Below, piece after piece: positions 57,113 to 64,000 of a stretch of DNA of 64,000 nucleotides. A program made the translations under genes and the position numbers. The stretch comes from Neobacillus cucumis (GTDB lineage Bacteria > Bacillota > Bacilli > Bacillales > Cytobacillaceae), in NCBI RefSeq assembly GCF_002860255.1, contig NZ_PGVE01000017.1, positions 62,001 through 126,000 on the forward strand, given 5' to 3'. The number at the start of each line of letters is the position of its first letter. The stretch's first letter is position 1. Under the pieces are notes generated by a model, which saw only the letters and a list, made by a program, of their open reading frames with translations, was not told the DNA's origin and made no database searches.

Positions 57113-58468
57113 ATGCAATTGTTTAGAAAGACATTGGATGAAAAAGCGTTCCAACTATTAAAAGAAAAAATGGAGCAAGGACTGCTGCCCCAGTGGGTCG
57201 TCACAGATCCGGAACTTTATGAACTGGAAATTGAAAAAATATACGGACATTCATGGCAATTTCTTGGACATGAATCGGAGTTAAAAGAGCCAGGCAGCTA
57301 TGTGACAAGATGGATGGTAAATGATCCTATTCTTCTTGTGAAAAATCGCAATGGTGAAATTAACGCTTATCTCAATTCTTGTACACATCGTGGAACGCAG
57401 CTTTGCACGGCAGACCGGGGAAACAAAAAATCTTTCACCTGTCCATACCATGGCTGGAGCTTTAATCTTGATGGGGATTTAATCGGCATCGTTGCTGGTA
57501 ATAAAGTGTACGGTGAAGAAATGGATAAATCCGAGTGGGGACTACGCAAAGTCCCGCAGATTGGAATTTACCAGGGGATGATTTTTGGAAACCTTGATCC
57601 AAATGCGGAAAGTCTGGAAGACTATTTAGGTGATATGAAGTGGTATTTGGATATGATGATGGGCAGAAGTGATGGGGGAATGGAAGTTATTGGTTTGCCG
57701 CAGCGCTGGGTAGCAAAAGCGAATTGGAAGGCAACGGCGGAAAACTTTGCTGCTGACCCGTACCATGTCCAAACCACTCATCGTTCTACAGTTGAAATGG
57801 GAATTAGTCCAGAAGACCCGCTTTATGCGGGATATGGACACCAGGTAGTCATGGACCATGCTCATGGAATTAATGTGATCACATCTAAAACCGGTGAAGC
57901 CAGGGTGCCTTTTCAAGGAACTCCTGAATCGATGTGGCCGATGTTCAAGAAAAACGTCACTCCGGAACAATATGACATCCTTTCAAGAGTAACGGTTTTT
58001 GTTGGCGGCGTGTACCCAAACCTTTCCTTCGTCAGTCCGATTCATGGGACAGAAGGACATTTGCACAATTATTTGAATTTCCGGCTCTGGAGACCGATAG
58101 GACCTGAAAAAGTGGAGGTATGGTGCTGGTTCTTTATTGATAAAGCGGCTCCGAAGGAATATAAGGAAGCAGCTTATAAAGGGTATTTAGGATCATTTGG
58201 TCCAACCGGCACACTTGAACAGGATGATACGGAAACATGGGCACGGATTGTGGAAGTAAGCAGTGGATTGATGATGCGGGATAAAGAATTAAGCTATAAC
58301 AACGTTAGTAACTATTTAATGGGAATGAACCGAATTGAACCGGATGAAAATTTCCCTGGTCCCGGAACGGCCTATCCAACCTGCTATCTTGATGCGATTT
58401 CTAGAAAAATGCATGAAGAATGGCTTGAGTTGATTTCAAAGGATCTCTTTGTTAAGGAGGGAGTTTAA
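57113..58468 (+). CDS. Ring-hydroxylating oxygenase, large (alpha) subunit
   Basis: A 451-residue Rieske non-heme iron oxygenase subunit. The Rieske site is Cys-x-His in CTHRGTQLC near residue 90 and Cys-x2-His in CPYHGWSF near residue 110. The mononuclear iron site is AENFAADPYHVQTTH near residue 210 (two His, one Asp). It should dihydroxylate an aromatic acid with the beta subunit that follows directly. The electron-transfer reductase/ferredoxin is not encoded in the window. Confidence 0.93.
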   Translation: MQLFRKTLDEKAFQLLKEKMEQGLLPQWVVTDPELYELEIEKIYGHSWQFLGHESELKEPGSYVTRWMVNDPILLVKNRNGEINAYLNSCTHRGTQLCTADRGNKKSFTCPYHGWSFNLDGDLIGIVAGNKVYGEEMDKSEWGLRKVPQIGIYQGMIFGNLDPNAESLEDYLGDMKWYLDMMMGRSDGGMEVIGLPQRWVAKANWKATAENFAADPYHVQTTHRSTVEMGISPEDPLYAGYGHQVVMDHAHGINVITSKTGEARVPFQGTPESMWPMFKKNVTPEQYDILSRVTVFVGGVYPNLSFVSPIHGTEGHLHNYLNFRLWRPIGPEKVEVWCWFFIDKAAPKEYKEAAYKGYLGSFGPTGTLEQDDTETWARIVEVSSGLMMRDKELSYNNVSNYLMGMNRIEPDENFPGPGTAYPTCYLDAISRKMHEEWLELISKDLFVKEGV

Positions 58469-58993
58469 ATGGAGTCCAATGTTCAAATGAGAATCTCAAC
58501 TGAGTTGGAATTAGAAATCACTCGTTTTCTTCATAAAGAAGCTTATTTTTTAGATCACCGTAAATATAAAGAATGGCTCGAATTGCTGGATGATGAAATC
58601 GAATATCGTATGCCACTAAGAGAAACGGTAGAAGGTGTTGGAGTGAATGATATTGCTAGTGATTCGTCCTTTTATGAAGAAACAAAGCTTTCACTTACTA
58701 CACGGGTCAATCGGTTGTATACCAAATCAGCTTGGGTGGAAAATCCAGCAACACGGCAGCGCCATTTTATCTCAAACATTGTGGTTGAACCAACTGAAAA
58801 TCCAAATGAATTTAGAGTCATTAGTTATTTCTTATATAAAAGAAGCAGAGGTTCTACACATGTAATTGAAGAATTATTTGGTGAGAGAAATGATATCATT
58901 CGGAAGGTTCATAATGACTATAAAATTGTTTCACGGACCATATTTCCTGATCAGACTGTTATTACGACGATGAATATGAGTATGTTCTTATAG
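58469..58993 (+). CDS. Ring-hydroxylating oxygenase, small (beta) subunit
   Basis: A 174-residue SnoaL-fold beta subunit of an aromatic ring dioxygenase, starting directly after the alpha-subunit stop (AAGGAGGGAG inside the alpha gene is its ribosome site). It stabilises the alpha3beta3 oxygenase and has no metal site of its own. Confidence 0.92.
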   Translation: MESNVQMRISTELELEITRFLHKEAYFLDHRKYKEWLELLDDEIEYRMPLRETVEGVGVNDIASDSSFYEETKLSLTTRVNRLYTKSAWVENPATRQRHFISNIVVEPTENPNEFRVISYFLYKRSRGSTHVIEELFGERNDIIRKVHNDYKIVSRTIFPDQTVITTMNMSMFL

Positions 58994-59036
58994 TTAGATT
59001 CCGAAAACACTTTTTGAGAGGTCTCAGAAATAGACT

Positions 59037-59078
59037 AAATCCGAAGTATTACTTTTTGCAAGAATTTCGGATTTTTTG
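59037..59078 (+). terminator. Intrinsic terminator after the dioxygenase genes
   Basis: AAATCCGAA and TTCGGATTT form a 9-base-pair stem around a 20-base loop, followed by TTTG. Confidence 0.75.
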
Positions 59079-59189
59079 TTATCGAACAATCTGGAAGTCA
59101 ATTATCATACATGAATAATCAAGGGAATACACCCTGGGTGTGATTCCCTTTCAAGTGTAGCTTGATTATATCAAAGTGTCCGTGGTGTA

Positions 59190-60569
59190 TTACTTCAAAT
59201 ACAATTTAGTTGGATAAGCTCCACTAAAACAAGCGATACAGCGGCTGCTTGTGTCTGCTAAATCTACATCTACAGCCTCTAATAATCCTTCGGTACTTAA
59301 AAAGGCTAATGAATCTGCACCGATTACTTTTCCCATTGCACGTTCATGCTCATGCTTATTTGCAAAAAGTTCCTCTTTTGTTGGCATATCCACTCCATAA
59401 AAACAAGGATTTTTGACCATAGGGGAACTTATTCGTACATGAACCTCCTTGGCACCTGCTTGACGAATCAATTGAACAATACGCTTACTTGTTGTTCCAC
59501 GAACAATCGAATCATCAACAAGCACGACTCGCTTATCCTCTAGAATTTCCCTGACGGCACTTAATTTTAGACGAACGGCCAAGTCCCGCAATTCTTGGGT
59601 CGGTTCAATAAAAGAACGGCCTGCGTAAGGATTTTTGATGATACCCATTTCATAGGGAATACCCGATTGTTGGGCAAAACCCATGGCTGCGGGGACACTT
59701 GATTCTGGAACGGCCACAACCACATCTGCTTGTGTTGGATGTTCTTTTGCAAGGATTTGACCTAATTCTTTCCGGATGGATAAAACACTTCTTCCATGAA
59801 TGACACTATCTGGACGGGCAAAATAAACAAATTCAAAGGAACATAGGGAAATATCGCCTTTTTCGGCAAATCGGCCTGTTTGAATACCCTTTTCATCAAT
59901 GATAAGCCATTCTCCCGGCTCGACATCCCTCCAAAACTTGGCATCAACCGCCTCTAAAGCACAGGTTTCGGAAGCGGCAATAATGGATTCACCAATTTTT
60001 CCGAGGCTTAGAGGACGTAACCCATGTCTATCAAGGGCAACAAGCATTTGTTTATCTGTCATGATAAGCAAAGCGAATGAACCATCAATCCGCTTAAGTA
60101 CTTCAGGTCCAGCTCTTTCAAAGTATTTTTTACTGGAACGGGCAATAAGGTGAGCGATAATTTCCGTATCTGTTGTTGTCTGAAAGATGGCACCTTGTTG
60201 CTGGAGAACCTTCCGTTCGATAGCAGCATTCACCAAGTTCCCGTTATGGGCCACAGCTAAATCACCCTCACTATATTTAAAGACAAGGGGTTGTGCATTT
60301 TGCAGTAAACTAGCACCGGAAGTGGAATATCTTACATGACCAATAGCCATATTTCCACTTAATCCATCAAGAATCTCGCGTGAAAATACTTGAGTTACTA
60401 ACCCCATTCCTCTGTGATGCCTAAATGACTTCCCATCACTAGCAACGATTCCTGCGCTCTCCTGACCGCGGTGTTGAAGGGCATGAAGTCCGTAATAAGT
60501 TAAATCGGACGCTTTAGGATGATTAAAAACTCCAAATACCCCGCATTTCTCCTGCATTCCTGAATCCAT
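59190..60569 (-). CDS. purF: Amidophosphoribosyltransferase
   Basis: First committed enzyme of purine synthesis: PRPP plus glutamine to phosphoribosylamine. N-terminal Ntn glutamine amidotransferase with the nucleophilic Cys of MQEKCGVF (residue about 9, after propeptide) and GHVRYSTSG; C-terminal PRTase with VVLVDDSIVRGTTS near residue 350. Cysteines suited to a 4Fe-4S cluster occur near the C-terminus (CFYG, CIACFSG). The frame opens at 60584, but ATG 60569 follows GGGAGG. It is on the opposite strand to the other pur genes, unlike the usual purEKBCSQLFMNHD order. Confidence 0.96.
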   Translation of the reverse strand: MDSGMQEKCGVFGVFNHPKASDLTYYGLHALQHRGQESAGIVASDGKSFRHHRGMGLVTQVFSREILDGLSGNMAIGHVRYSTSGASLLQNAQPLVFKYSEGDLAVAHNGNLVNAAIERKVLQQQGAIFQTTTDTEIIAHLIARSSKKYFERAGPEVLKRIDGSFALLIMTDKQMLVALDRHGLRPLSLGKIGESIIAASETCALEAVDAKFWRDVEPGEWLIIDEKGIQTGRFAEKGDISLCSFEFVYFARPDSVIHGRSVLSIRKELGQILAKEHPTQADVVVAVPESSVPAAMGFAQQSGIPYEMGIIKNPYAGRSFIEPTQELRDLAVRLKLSAVREILEDKRVVLVDDSIVRGTTSKRIVQLIRQAGAKEVHVRISSPMVKNPCFYGVDMPTKEELFANKHEHERAMGKVIGADSLAFLSTEGLLEAVDVDLADTSSRCIACFSGAYPTKLYLK

Positions 60570-60782
60570 TTGTCTTCCTCCCATAATTTCATTCCCTTAT
60601 TTTTGGCAAAGGGGAAATTTCTATCCTTTTTTATTCTTCATTTCTTAGTTCGCCTGTTCTGGCTGCTTAAAGCTTAAAAGTTTTCTAGTTATTAATTAAA
60701 GGAGGGTGATTCAGGATAATCTAAAATCATTAAAAGATTATAAACACACAAGAATTTTTGTTGTTTGAAAGGGGAAAACGCT

Positions 60783-61910
60783 GTGAAAGTAATTAAACCC
60801 GATTCAACAATTGGCATCCTAGGCGGAGGGCAATTAGGAAGGATGATTTCGATTGCAGGGAGAAACATGGGATATCGCTTTATTACCCTGGATCCGAATC
60901 CGGACTCTCCATGTGGGCAAGCAGCAGATCAACAAATAATAAGTTCCTATTCTGATCTCAAGGCTGCCAAGGAATTAGCCGATTCCTCAGATGTTATTAC
61001 CTACGAATTTGAAAACGTCGATTCAAATGTGACTTCCTTGTTAGAAAAAACATCCTTTGTCCCACAAGGAAGTGAACTTTTACAAATAACACAAAACAGG
61101 ATCCATGAAAAATCAACTTTGCATTCCTATAATGTGCCTGTCGCTCCTTTCTTGGTCATAGAGTCTGAAAATGATATACATAAAGCCGTTGATTGTTTTG
61201 GTTTTCCTTACATAATGAAAACAGCTACTGGGGGCTACGATGGAAAAGGGCAATGGATAATAAGTAGTATGGATGATATTCCAAATGCGATTGAGACTTG
61301 GAAAAATGCGGGGAAAGACATGATTATTGAAAAGTTTATTCCCTTTTCGAAAGAATTATCGGTCATTGTTGCCCGAAATTTACAAGGGCAGACAAAGACT
61401 TTTCCTATTGCTGAAAATATACATATCAATAATATTCTGCATCAGTCTATCGTTCCTGCAAGAATCACTGCTGAGCAACAAGAGAAAGCGGAAAAAATCT
61501 CATTAAAAGTGGCTGAGTCATTACAAGTAATCGGATTAATTGCTATAGAAATGTTTCTTACCAATGATGGAGAAATCATCGTGAATGAGTTAGCACCAAG
61601 ACCACATAATTCTGGTCATTATTCAATGGATGCTTGTATAACATCACAATTCGAACAACATATACGGGCCATATGTGGACTGCCTTTAGGAGAAACTAGC
61701 CTCTTAAGCCCGATTATTATGGTGAATATCTTAGGTCAACATTTAAGTGAAGTGCTTAATAAAATCAGTCGTCTTCCTCCTACAGCTAAACTGCATTTGT
61801 ACGGTAAGAAGGAAAGTGTAGAAAATAGAAAAATGGGCCATATCAACTTTTTAGGTTCAACAATCGAACAAGTAGACCAGCAAATAAAGGAACTTCAAAT
61901 TTGGACCTAA
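60783..61910 (+). CDS. purK: N5-carboxyaminoimidazole ribonucleotide synthetase
   Basis: ATP-grasp enzyme carboxylating AIR to N5-CAIR. N-terminal GILGGGQLGRM at residues 11-21, ATP-grasp core TGGYDGKGQ near residue 149, and NELAPRPHNSGHY near residue 263. The frame is open from 60765, but GTG 60783 with AAAGGGGA eight bases before is the likely start (375 residues). It works with PurE, which is not in the window. Confidence 0.95.
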   Translation: MKVIKPDSTIGILGGGQLGRMISIAGRNMGYRFITLDPNPDSPCGQAADQQIISSYSDLKAAKELADSSDVITYEFENVDSNVTSLLEKTSFVPQGSELLQITQNRIHEKSTLHSYNVPVAPFLVIESENDIHKAVDCFGFPYIMKTATGGYDGKGQWIISSMDDIPNAIETWKNAGKDMIIEKFIPFSKELSVIVARNLQGQTKTFPIAENIHINNILHQSIVPARITAEQQEKAEKISLKVAESLQVIGLIAIEMFLTNDGEIIVNELAPRPHNSGHYSMDACITSQFEQHIRAICGLPLGETSLLSPIIMVNILGQHLSEVLNKISRLPPTAKLHLYGKKESVENRKMGHINFLGSTIEQVDQQIKELQIWT

Positions 61911-61939
61911 ATGAATGTAGAGCGAAGGGGTAAAACAAA

Positions 61940-62659
61940 ATGGAAAAATTAGAACAGCTTTATGAAGGTAAAGCGAAAAAAGTGTTCAAAACATCCGAAC
62001 CAGAAAAGTACTGGATTGAATATAAAGATGATGCGACTGCCTTTAACGGGGAGAAAAAAGCACGAATAGCAGGAAAGGGAACGCTAAATAACGAGATTAG
62101 TGCTATTTTCCTTAGTATGCTGAAAGAAAAAGGGGTAGAGAATCATTTTATTAAAAAAATTTCAGCAACAGAACAAATTGTCCAGCAGGTGGAGATAATC
62201 CCCATTGAGGTGGTTATTCGAAACATCGCTGCAGGATCAATGGCAAAAAGGCTTGGATGGGACGAAGGAAAGGAACTCCCGAAGACGATTGTGGAATTTT
62301 ACTACAAAAATGATGAGCTGGGAGACCCTATGATTAACAATGATCATATTGACATTCTTGGGCTCGCTGCAGAACAGGAATTAGTTGAAATTCGAAAACA
62401 AGCTCTGAAAATCAATGAAATCCTAAAGGAATTTCTACAAAACAAAAATATTATCTTGGTGGATTTTAAATTAGAGTTTGGCAAAATCCCAGCAGGGACC
62501 ATCATTTTAGCGGATGAAATCTCCCCGGATACGTGCCGATTTTGGGATGCCGACACAATGAAAAAGCTGGATAAAGATCGGTTTAGACGGGATTTAGGCA
62601 GCGTCGAAGAAGCATATCAAGAAATATTAAGGAGAATCGGGGGTAGTGTCAATGTTTAA
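61940..62659 (+). CDS. purC: Phosphoribosylaminoimidazole-succinocarboxamide (SAICAR) synthase
   Basis: Joins aspartate to CAIR. A 239-residue enzyme with LYEGKAKKVF at the N-terminus, KDDATAFNGEKK near residue 30 and DEISPDTCRFWD near residue 191, all typical. The ribosome site is GAAGGGG. Overlaps purS by a few bases. Confidence 0.97.
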   Translation: MEKLEQLYEGKAKKVFKTSEPEKYWIEYKDDATAFNGEKKARIAGKGTLNNEISAIFLSMLKEKGVENHFIKKISATEQIVQQVEIIPIEVVIRNIAAGSMAKRLGWDEGKELPKTIVEFYYKNDELGDPMINNDHIDILGLAAEQELVEIRKQALKINEILKEFLQNKNIILVDFKLEFGKIPAGTIILADEISPDTCRFWDADTMKKLDKDRFRRDLGSVEEAYQEILRRIGGSVNV

Positions 62660-62906
62660 AGCGACTGTATACGTAACGCTGCGAGAAAGTGTTTTAGATC
62701 CACAAGGGAATGCCGTTCAGGAATCACTGCATTCACTTGGATATGATGAGGTTGGAGAGGTACGCATTGGGAAATACATGGAGCTTGAAATAAATAGTGA
62801 TGATCAAAAAGCGGCAGAAGAACGTGTGAGCGATATGTGTGAGAAACTATTAGCCAATACCGTGATTGAAGACTTTAGGTTTGACCTTAACAAAATGGAA
62901 GGATAG
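62652..62906 (+). CDS. purS: FGAM synthase subunit PurS
   Basis: Small dimeric subunit that bridges PurQ and PurL in the FGAM synthase complex of Gram-positive bacteria. An 84-residue protein (YVTLRESVLDPQG motif). ATG 62652 is preferred over the GTG at 62646 because GGGGG lies eight bases before it and family members start MFK. Confidence 0.95.
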   Translation: MFKATVYVTLRESVLDPQGNAVQESLHSLGYDEVGEVRIGKYMELEINSDDQKAAEERVSDMCEKLLANTVIEDFRFDLNKMEG

Positions 62907-62918
62907 GAGGGAAGTAAG

Positions 62919-63602
62919 TTGAACTTTGCTGTATTGGTTTTTCCTGGTTCAAACTGCGATGTAGATATGTATAAGGCGGTTTTAGATACAATTGAACAAT
63001 CGGTCGAATATGTATGGCATCTAGAAACAGACCTATCGAAATATGATGCGATTCTTGTCCCAGGAGGATTCTCCTACGGGGATTATTTGCGGCCAGGTGC
63101 TGTTGCTAGTCTGTCTCCCGTCATGGAGCAGGTGAAAATAGCAGCGGAAGAGGGGAAATTGGTCCTTGGTGTCTGTAATGGATTTCAAATACTAACAGAA
63201 GCAGGGTTATTGCCAGGTGCTCTAAGAAGAAATCAACGTTTGAAATTTCATTGTGATACCATTGATTTAACAGTAGAAAACAACCAAACTCCGTTCACCT
63301 TAGAATATCAGGAAGGCGAAACGATTCGTATTCCCATTGCCCATGGCGATGGAAATTATTATTGTGACCAAGAAACATTGGAACAATTAGAACAGAACAA
63401 TCAAATTGTTTTCAGATATAAAGGGACCAATCCAAATGGTTCTATTTCTGAGATTGCAGGGGTGATCAACGAAAGAGGAAATGTTTTAGGATTAATGCCC
63501 CATCCGGAACGTGCCGTTCACAAGTGGCTCGGAACAGATGACGGAAAACGGATGTTTTCATCTATTTTAAGTTACTGGAGGCAACAACATGGTACAGCAT
63601 AA
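62919..63602 (+). CDS. purQ: FGAM synthase glutaminase subunit PurQ
   Basis: Class I glutamine amidotransferase of 227 residues supplying ammonia to PurL. The catalytic Cys is in GVCNGFQIL near residue 87, with His-Glu in MPHPERAV near residue 195. Start TTG at 62919 behind GGAGGG. It overlaps purL by 14 bases. Confidence 0.96.
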   Translation: MNFAVLVFPGSNCDVDMYKAVLDTIEQSVEYVWHLETDLSKYDAILVPGGFSYGDYLRPGAVASLSPVMEQVKIAAEEGKLVLGVCNGFQILTEAGLLPGALRRNQRLKFHCDTIDLTVENNQTPFTLEYQEGETIRIPIAHGDGNYYCDQETLEQLEQNNQIVFRYKGTNPNGSISEIAGVINERGNVLGLMPHPERAVHKWLGTDDGKRMFSSILSYWRQQHGTA

Positions 63603-64000
63603 AGAACCAACTCCCGAGCAAATCGCCCAGCAAAAGGTCTATCGGGAAATGGGATTGACGGACGAAGAGTTCGATAAAGTGATCGAGATTCTCGGGCGAA
63701 AACCTAATTATACGGAAACGGGAATATTTAGTGTCATGTGGTCCGAGCATTGCAGCTATAAAAATTCGAAGGTGGTCCTAAAGCGTTTTCCCACTTTAGG
63801 CCCGCATGTCTTGCAAGGTCCTGGAGAAGGGGCTGGAATTGTTGATATTGGTGATAACCAAGCGGTCGTGTTTAAAATTGAAAGCCACAATCATCCATCA
63901 GCCATTGAGCCTTATCAAGGTGCTGCGACGGGAGTTGGCGGGATCATTCGTGATGTTTTTTCCATGGGTGCACGTCCGATTGCCTTATTAAACTCACTCC
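63589..64000 (+). CDS. purL: FGAM synthase large subunit PurL (5' part)
   Basis: The first 137 codons of the large FGAM synthase subunit, running off the window end. [12 protein letters not shown] and [20 protein letters not shown], diagnostic for PurL (SHNHPS binds substrate), are near residues 45 and 93. Start ATG 63589 behind GGAGG within the end of purQ. Confidence 0.96.
   Translation, partial: MVQHKEPTPEQIAQQKVYREMGLTDEEFDKVIEILGRKPNYTETGIFSVMWSEHCSYKNSKVVLKRFPTLGPHVLQGPGEGAGIVDIGDNQAVVFKIESHNHPSAIEPYQGAATGVGGIIRDVFSMGARPIALLNSL

Noticed and set aside
60640-60675. PurR box between purF and purK
   Set aside because: One weak TTAGTTCGCC-type match only; a proper pair of PurR boxes could not be seen by eye.
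60705-60767. Short frame after AAAGGAGG with GTG start, before purK
   Set aside because: The GTG touches the ribosome site and the 20-codon peptide has no feature of a leader peptide. Left out.

Overview
The window looks like chromosome from a low-GC, spore-forming type member of the Bacillaceae (Bacillus, Neobacillus or Peribacillus-like). This rests on strong AGGAGG ribosome sites, frequent TTG/GTG starts, separate PurS and PurQ, YokU next to lysine 2,3-aminomutase, CcpA-type cre sites and a GC-rich palindromic repeat of a kind familiar in Bacillus genomes. The species cannot be named from the sequence alone.

Layout. 0-6.5 kb: a DMT exporter, uracil-DNA glycosylase and a very large secreted xylanase with an esterase-type domain. 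6.4-20.4 kb: a lysine-catabolism island. It starts at a near-perfect sigma-54 promoter with a solitary pdxS, followed by a DUF3870 gene, CoA-transferase A/B, thiolase, two class III aminotransferases, an aldehyde dehydrogenase, an M81 metallohydrolase, a GNAT acetyltransferase, KamA, YokU and an amino acid permease. The set matches, step by step, a route lysine > beta-lysine > N-acetyl-beta-lysine > acetamido-oxo acid > CoA ester > thiolysis > 4-acetamidobutyrate > GABA > succinate. 20.4-22.3 kb: the 3' portion of a selenocysteine-type tRNA beside a broken tyrosine recombinase, probably an integration scar. 22.3-28.5 kb: an O-antigen-ligase/TPR membrane protein followed by a secreted repeat protein. 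28.5-31.4 kb: a degraded zone with a TetR gene and gene fragments.

31.4-37.5 kb: DUF202 and a second-type Lgt, then arsR-acr3-arsC, an arsD/arsA scar, a phosphatase-like protein, a HesB-like gene with an in-frame UGA and a SECIS-like hairpin (a candidate selenoprotein not found by ordinary ORF calling), a small Cys-rich protein, a second ArsR and an ArsI/CadI-type lyase. Seven ArsR-type operators flank the last divergent pair. 37.5-39.5 kb: a class II aminoacyl-tRNA-synthetase-like protein and a TSUP transporter. 39.6-48.4 kb: an XRE-cupin repressor and its probable target operon (Gfo/Idh oxidoreductase, sugar isomerase/epimerase, ABC importer without ATPase, cupin, Tm-1-like protein, PEP-hydrolase-family protein). 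48.5-52.4 kb: a LytS/LytT two-component system and an OFA-family MFS transporter with YpdB-like direct repeats before it. 52.6-59.1 kb: a LysR-controlled cluster with a ThDP enzyme, MFS transporter and ring-hydroxylating oxygenase alpha/beta. 59.2-64 kb: de novo purine genes, purF on the minus strand and purK-C-S-Q-L on the plus strand, cut by the window end.

The most interesting points are the candidate selenoprotein together with the tRNA-Sec relic, the complete lysine-to-succinate island with an M81 protein in the deacetylase slot, and the solitary pdxS under sigma-54. Motifs, spacing and reading frames were read directly from the sequence. Family names are from recognition of motifs and were not confirmed by database search.
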